NCBI GenBank assembly: GCA_910591455.2
Contig: OU342809.1
Location: 1,457,501-1,521,500, forward strand
Source of the DNA: Pholis gunnellus
Taxonomy: Eukaryota > Chordata > Actinopteri > Perciformes > Pholidae
Direction: 5' to 3'
Length of the DNA: 64,000 nt
Shown here: positions 59,092-64,000 of the stretch, one piece after another
Position numbering within the stretch: the first letter of the stretch is position 1
How the letters are laid out: the number at the start of each line of letters is the position of its first letter
The notes under the pieces: model-generated
The model's database searches: none
Told to the model about the DNA's origin: nothing
What the model saw: only the letters and a program-made list of their open reading frames with translations
Translations under genes and position numbers: made by a program

Positions 59092-60227
59092 CTGTAACAC
59101 AAAAACACAGACCGGAGAGAAGAGGAGGAGGAGGAGGAGGAGGAGGGAGGGGGGAAAGATGGAGAGGAGGAAGAAAGAAAACAGGGAGGGCGATGGAGAG
59201 AGGTCGTTATATTCTTAGATGTCTTTGCTCGGCCCGCATCCGTCCTGCACAGCAGAGATTAATTGCTTCGATTAGACAGCTTTTTGAATTACAGGCTCAA
59301 AATACAAAAAGGGATTCGCCCCCGTGCGGTTTGAAAGACGACCGCCGAAATGATCAACTTCAGAGTGTTTGAGATTTGGATGAGCCCTCACCCCTGTAAA
59401 TCAACCACTCCATCCAGTGCTTGAAGTCTCTCAGCTTGCAGTCGCACTCCCAGGGGTTTCCCGCCAGCTGGAGCTCCTGGAGCCCCACCAGGGGCTCGAA
59501 GGTGACTCTGTCCAGGGTCGCCAGCTGGTTGCTGGCCACGGACAACCAGGCGAGTCTCTGAAGCCCGTCCAGCAGGCCTTTGGGCAGCCACAGGAGGCCG
59601 TTTGAGGACAAGTCGAGGCCTCGCAGCCGCCACAGACCCCTGAAAACGTCCTTGCTCAGGCCCACGGTCCCTTGAATCCCACTCACACTCTGGAGCGCCG
59701 CTGTGCTGTTGTTGGGGTCGGAGGTCACCGGGCGCACGCCAAGGTAGTTAGCGGAGAGATTGAGCCAGCGTAGGCCGCCAAGGCTGGAGAAAGCTCCGGG
59801 CTGCAGGGCAGAGAAGTGGTTCTGGGACAGATCCAGGAGCTCCAGGCTGCTGAGGTTGGACAGCTCATTGGTGCCCAGGGAGGAGAGGTTGTTCTGGGGC
59901 AGGCGGAGGATCAGAGAGTCCTGGTCCAGCAGGGCCAGGATGGGCGTCAGCGACGGGAGGCCGACGGCGGAGCAGTCAGTGGTGTTGCCGTAGCAGGTGC
60001 AGACGCCGGGACAGCCGTGGACCGAGCCCAGCGGTCCCAGTAGAGCCAACACCAGACTGGACAGGACTGCACACACTGGAGGAACAAACACAACACGATT
60101 TGTGTCACAACAACACCGCAACACCAAGAATCGAAGATCGCTCCCAGTCTCAGACTACAACGCAGCGTCTACCGGACTCACCCAGACTCTCCTGGTGACT
60201 CCGCCCATGCTGGTCCAGGTTCTTCAT
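58622..60227 (-). CDS. lrtm2: Leucine-rich repeat transmembrane protein LRTM2-like, three coding exons
   Basis: Coding parts are 60227-60182, 60075-59392 and 59091-58622 (complement), 1,200 nt, 399 aa, uninterrupted. Residues 16-36 are a hydrophobic signal segment. An LRRNT cysteine cap follows (C37, C41, C43, C50), then LRRs with LxxLxLSxN patterns, an LRRCT cap starting NPWECDC at 222-228 and ending near C274, a membrane helix at about 321-345 (IVAGVICGTVCVMMVVAATY), and a short cytoplasmic tail ending ISSF. RPASVRRA before the helix and the YGCVYASLMARY end match remembered human LRTM2 better than LRTM1. The gene lies antisense inside a cacna2d4 intron, the arrangement known for mammalian LRTM2/CACNA2D4, so context and sequence agree. 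The role is a neuronal LRR surface protein; molecular function is poorly known. Confidence 0.9.
59092..59391 (-). other. lrtm2 intron between LRRCT halves, purine-rich
   Basis: 300-bp intron. On the plus strand it is AGG/GGA-rich (59111-59190). No coding content seen. Confidence 0.7.
59392..60075 (-). CDS. lrtm2: lrtm2 second coding exon (LRR domain)
   Basis: Acceptor gttcctccag and donor gtgagg on the minus strand; 684 nt, residues 16-243 plus one base. Carries signal segment, LRRNT, all LRRs and the first half of LRRCT. Confidence 0.92.
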
Positions 60228-60322
60228 GTCTGTCCCATTGACTCGACTGTGGCTTCAGCCTCTCGGCCAGATGTCTTCGCTTCTCTGCTGGTTCACACCG
60301 ACGTCCGGCTGAGGAGAACGTC
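60182..60322 (-). CDS. lrtm2: lrtm2 first coding exon with 5' UTR part
   Basis: On the minus strand an acceptor tttctccag precedes 60322 and a donor gtgagt follows 60182. ATG at 60227-60225 is the first after an in-frame TGA and codes M-K-N-L-D-Q-H-G-R-S-H-Q-E-S-L. The last G joins TG of the next exon to make Val16. The open frame running past 60075 to 60127 on the genomic strand has no ATG, which argues for this splice. Another non-coding 5' exon is implied upstream. Confidence 0.7.
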
Positions 60323-60662
60323 CTGGAGAAAGAAAGTAGAGGAGATGTTTTAGCTCTTTTCTTTAAAGGATTTCCAACATAGAAACAAGAAAGTCTTCTG
60401 GATGATTTGATGATGTTGTACGTTTATTTTACAATCAAGACATGTTAATGTTAAAGCACCCTGTAACAAATTCACCTCAAGGGGCCTCACAATCTGAACA
60501 CCAGCAGACGAACTCAAAAAAACTTTTAACTGGGAGTTTTGGCAATTTGGCCATCTTGTTTTTGACAATCGCCCCGAGAGGAAAGAGCTATTTACAACTC
60601 AACGCTGAACATTTTTAGGCGACAAAATGTTACTTTCATGAACTAAAAACACACTGTGAAAG

Positions 60663-60950
60663 AGAGACCTGTCAATCACTGTGTAGCCCCGCCCCTAAAG
60701 CATCCCCTGCTTTATGGTCTGTGTGACTCTAAATGGACCATCATTTACTAAATGAACATCATGCTGTATTGAAGAAGACTTGAAACTAGAGATTGAGACC
60801 ATAAACTCATGTTTACAATGTTTACTGAGGTAATAAATCAAGAGAGAAGTAGAGTCATTTTCTCATAGACTTCTATACAACCAGAGGAGTCGCCCCCTGG
60901 TGGACACTAGAGAGAATGCAGCTTTAACACGTGAAGCTCTGACTTCACTT
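60663..60950 (-). mobile_element. Family R1, minus-strand copy upstream of lrtm2
   Basis: Complement nearly identical to 55457-55725; about 340 bp upstream of the first lrtm2 exon seen, so it may lie in the lrtm2 promoter or first intron. Confidence 0.85.
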
Positions 60951-61267
60951 TTTCGAATCTTGAGTGTTTTGTTACATCCAAAGTCACTTTTTAAGTTCAG
61001 GCTTTGTACTTTTTTGACTTTTTATTTGAAAACACTTTAATTTCATGTTCATCAAAGACTTGAAGACTTCCATCGTCTTCCATCGTCTGTGAGAAACGAG
61101 CAAAATGAACAGGACGGCTGAAATGAGTCCTCCGAGCTTCACCACTTTACCATAAAGGATAATCCTCCCTGAGCCTCGTGTAGATTCACTCTGCTCTCTT
61201 TACTTTCATTCATCTCGTCAGTGTGCAAATAAAAGATTTGCTCGTTCACACGCTTTCCATCTGCTCC

Positions 61268-61345
61268 CCGGGGGGGGATTCAAACCGACGCTTCTCTTTC
61301 TCACCAGCCTGTTTCTCAAACCTCTCAGCCGACCACCAAGAGTGC
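61268..61345 (-). mobile_element. Possible tRNA-derived SINE fragment
   Basis: Minus strand has GGTTTGAATCCCC (B-box-like) with TGGTCGGCTGAGAGG about 45 nt upstream (A-box-like). Weak. Confidence 0.3.
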
Positions 61346-62214
61346 AACTCACCACGCCAGATTAAAGCGGAGTACTTTTCGTTTGTCGCTGATTTAAAAT
61401 AAAAACATCAACAGCTTAGCTACAGTATATCGGCATCACAGGCCGGTTTGTCCTCAATCCTCGTCATTCTTTGCCTTTTTATCTCAGAGAGAGAACACAC
61501 AAGCTTCGTGGTGGAGTGAAATAATCCTCTGTTTCCACCAACGCCGGAGAAAAAGTCAACTTCCTTCTTCTTAACGCCCACTCGTTAGTGCAGATTCAGT
61601 ACAGCGTCAGCGTTGTTTCCCCCTCATACCTTCAAGTAAAATGTTTTGGGTTTTTGATGATTCACGCGTTTTTTTTGTAAATCCCTTCGGCTTCATCTCT
61701 GTGAGCAGTTTTGGTGCTCCACTCAGATGTGCGATGAAGCTGCAGAGGTAAAAAAAAAGGAAAAAGTTCAGTCCGTTGTCCGTCTGCTACAAAAGAGCCG
61801 GAGAAAAAACGCCGCCTCAAGGTCCTTCTTTTGTCGCGGGTCCTTCTTTTGTTAAGTCGGCACAAAGACGGCAGTCACTCGGCGCAAAAAGCGAGAAAAA
61901 AGGTGCCTTCAGGCCGCTGACTGACATTACTGAAACCGGGAGGAATCACAATGCAGGTTATAATGGGAGGACATGTGGAGAGGCATCATCAGGAGACCAA
62001 GAATTACAAAGTGCAAAGTCAGAGCCTCAGTTTTCAGAAGATAATCACGAGCAAATCCTCTACAAGAAGATAATGCTTCGTATGTACTGATGCTCAGGCT
62101 TCATGATGACTTCTCTCAGCAGAAAAGAAACATCGGTTGTAGCGGTTTAACGGACTATTGATGATCCCTGATCCGCACTGATCCCCCTCACGGTTCAGCA
62201 CGCATGTCAACCTC

Positions 62215-62775
62215 AGATTAATTACACAGTTTACCGTTAACCATCACAGTGTAAATAAAGTTTTAACGTTAACCATCAGAGTGTAAACAAAGTTTTACTG
62301 ACGATGGTTCTCCAATATTCAGTAGAACTTGTGTTTCTAGTCTCAGATCTCTGATCATGTTTCATTGTAAACAACCAATCAGAGGAGAGCTAGTAACGTT
62401 AGCAGCACCGCTAACGGCTAACCAACGGAGGTTCACTTCAGTGACATCATGATGCCTTCAGGCTCTGCTCAGTGAACACGAGTACTGGCTGAAGGAACAT
62501 TATAACGTTAATTAATGACTAGATTTGTTTTAATCCATACAAATACAGTCTTTTATTTCATTATCATCTGAATTGTGTGTTTTTATGAAGAAAAAACAAA
62601 ATGTATATTAGTGTTTAATTACTATAACAAAGTAAAAGTATAATAATTAGGGTTTTTGATGGATTACTGACTTCAGAGCGTTGAAATGATTTTTGGGACA
62701 ACAAACAGATCTGAGTCTGTTAATAATCATCATCAATGATCAACGATTAGTATCAACGGCAAAAAGAATCACGAT
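62215..62775 (-). mobile_element. Dispersed element R3, minus copy with two tail units
   Basis: Complement matches 12735-13160. It carries about two copies of the 31-bp AACTTTATTTACACT-type unit rather than the ~48 at 13.1-14.6 kb. Confidence 0.85.
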
Positions 62776-64000
62776 CAGAGATCTAAAAGTTCTATTTGCT
62801 CCTTTTTTCTTTTGTGCCGATCCGATCCGAGAGTTTAACGATCCGTCGCTCCGCTAGTTGTTTGTTTGTTTCCTCACATGAAGCGACCGACGAGGAGGCA
62901 GCGAGAGAAGGTTGTTATACAACCACAAACCCCTAATGGAGGCGGTCGGGTGGATGACTGAGTGTTTAATGGATCAGAACTACAGATTGCATCGATCTCA
63001 GACCAACAGACATCGTTGACGAATTCAAGCTTGAACGTTCTTCTCAGTTTGACCCGTATGGTTTTGGCGTAAAATATGAATGCGTCCTTTTTAAAAATCT
63101 TCCTCCTGACACGAAGTTGTTTGACGAGTTGTTGAGACTCGATTACTGAGAACATGCGCGTCATAAAAAGGTTCATATGAGTTCAGCATCTGGGTCATTT
63201 CGGATCATTTGTTCTCCTTAAAGGGACGCTAGTGAAGTTTGTTTGAGGTACTTCTACACAGTCAGAGTATTACTACAGTACATGGAGTAAAGTAATGTTC
63301 TGCTGTGGACGTATTTTAGACTCCTAAAATAATCTATATCAGTCTGAGAGAACGTTATATTTAGAATATTTTCTTTACCTTTCTGTCAGACAGACTGAAG
63401 CTGTTATCTATGCTCTCTGCATTCACTAAACACTGATTAACCTCTCTGAACACACTTCATACGACCTCACTTCACTTCCAATGAGGACTTGTTGGCTGTG
63501 AGAGGAAATGAAAGTAATAAAATCTGCAGGCTTAGTTAGTCAGACGAGATGTTGTTCTACTGCAGAAGCCTGAAAGAGGATGAACAGATCCGAGCGTCCT
63601 CTGGAGGAGATCACCTCTCAGCCCTCTGCTGTCTGACGGTTGCAACAACAGATGGACATTGAATCATGAAGGATTTACAGGAAAAAAATAGACTTTTGTC
63701 TTGTTTAAATCCTGCAGACGGAGCCGAACGACAGAAAAGTTTGAATCTAGATACTTTAACAACATTTAAATCCACGCACTCAAACTCTTAGACAGCTGAA
63801 CGCCGAGGTACCGAAACTAAAGCCAACGTTCGAGGTCGGCGTGTCGTCTCCTGTTCATCAAGAGCTGGAAGTTGCTCCCGGCTGCTTCGCTGCTATTCAC
63901 CGTCTCTCTTCCTCGTTCTTCGGTCTCATTCGTCTCTCTGCACTACTTGGCGTGACTGGCGTCTTTTTCTTTTTTAAGGGACTCCTCAGAGGCTGATGGA

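Larger units (their letters stand above)
56860..64000. other. cacna2d4 intron 26, incomplete, hosts lrtm2
   Basis: More than 7.1 kb. Holds an AAAT-rich tract (57055-57130), an AT tract (57690-57722), the antisense lrtm2 gene, R1 and R3 copies, and a possible SINE fragment near 61,270. No further cacna2d4 exon was found. Confidence 0.8.

Overview
This is vertebrate, almost certainly teleost fish, genomic DNA. The evidence is a split gene with short exons bounded by GT/AG, very dense CA/GT, CT and AT microsatellites, many poly(G)/poly(C) runs, tRNA-derived SINE remnants, and two recognisable vertebrate genes. Nothing prokaryotic is present; the long repetitive open frames (CVCV, HTHT, KTST/KTSK, RLKL types) are tandem repeats read as protein.

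Layout. (1) 1-32,588: no convincing gene. It holds microsatellites, minisatellites (2.4, 13.1-14.6 and 25.4-27.0 kb), mobile-element fragments and several GC-rich unique islands that may be regulatory. One weak candidate terminal exon lies on the minus strand at 9.9-10.0 kb. (2) 32,589-56,859: 26 consecutive coding exons on the plus strand of a voltage-gated calcium channel alpha2delta subunit, best matched to cacna2d4. Together they give about 800 residues in one unbroken frame: signal peptide, VWA_N region, VWA domain with intact MIDAS, and the Cache-type region. The C-terminal ~300 residues lie past 64,000. A possible 18-nt microexon lies at 49,630-49,647. (3) 60,227-58,622: on the minus strand, nested in the last visible intron of cacna2d4, a complete three-coding-exon lrtm2-like gene (399 aa; signal peptide, LRRNT, leucine-rich repeats, LRRCT, one membrane helix). 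This nested antisense pair is the arrangement known in mammals. (4) 60.3-64 kb: intron with repeat copies.

The most notable non-genic signals are these: a 31-bp minisatellite of about 48 units that grew from the tail of a dispersed element with a near-unexpanded copy 49 kb away; a 1,151-bp non-autonomous hAT-type element with a perfect 8-bp target duplication; repeat tracts touching splice sites of cacna2d4 (a minisatellite starting at a donor, UG repeats in place of pyrimidine tracts at several acceptors, an intron made almost wholly of TG repeats); a dispersed element ending about 18 nt from an acceptor; opposed poly(G)/poly(C) pairs; and a perfect 15-bp hairpin.

Both proteins are expected at neuronal and retinal membranes: alpha2delta-4 as an extracellular auxiliary subunit of L-type channels in photoreceptors, LRTM2 as an LRR membrane protein. 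I worked without alignment tools; ortholog names rest on remembered family sequences, and the a/b paralog cannot be decided.
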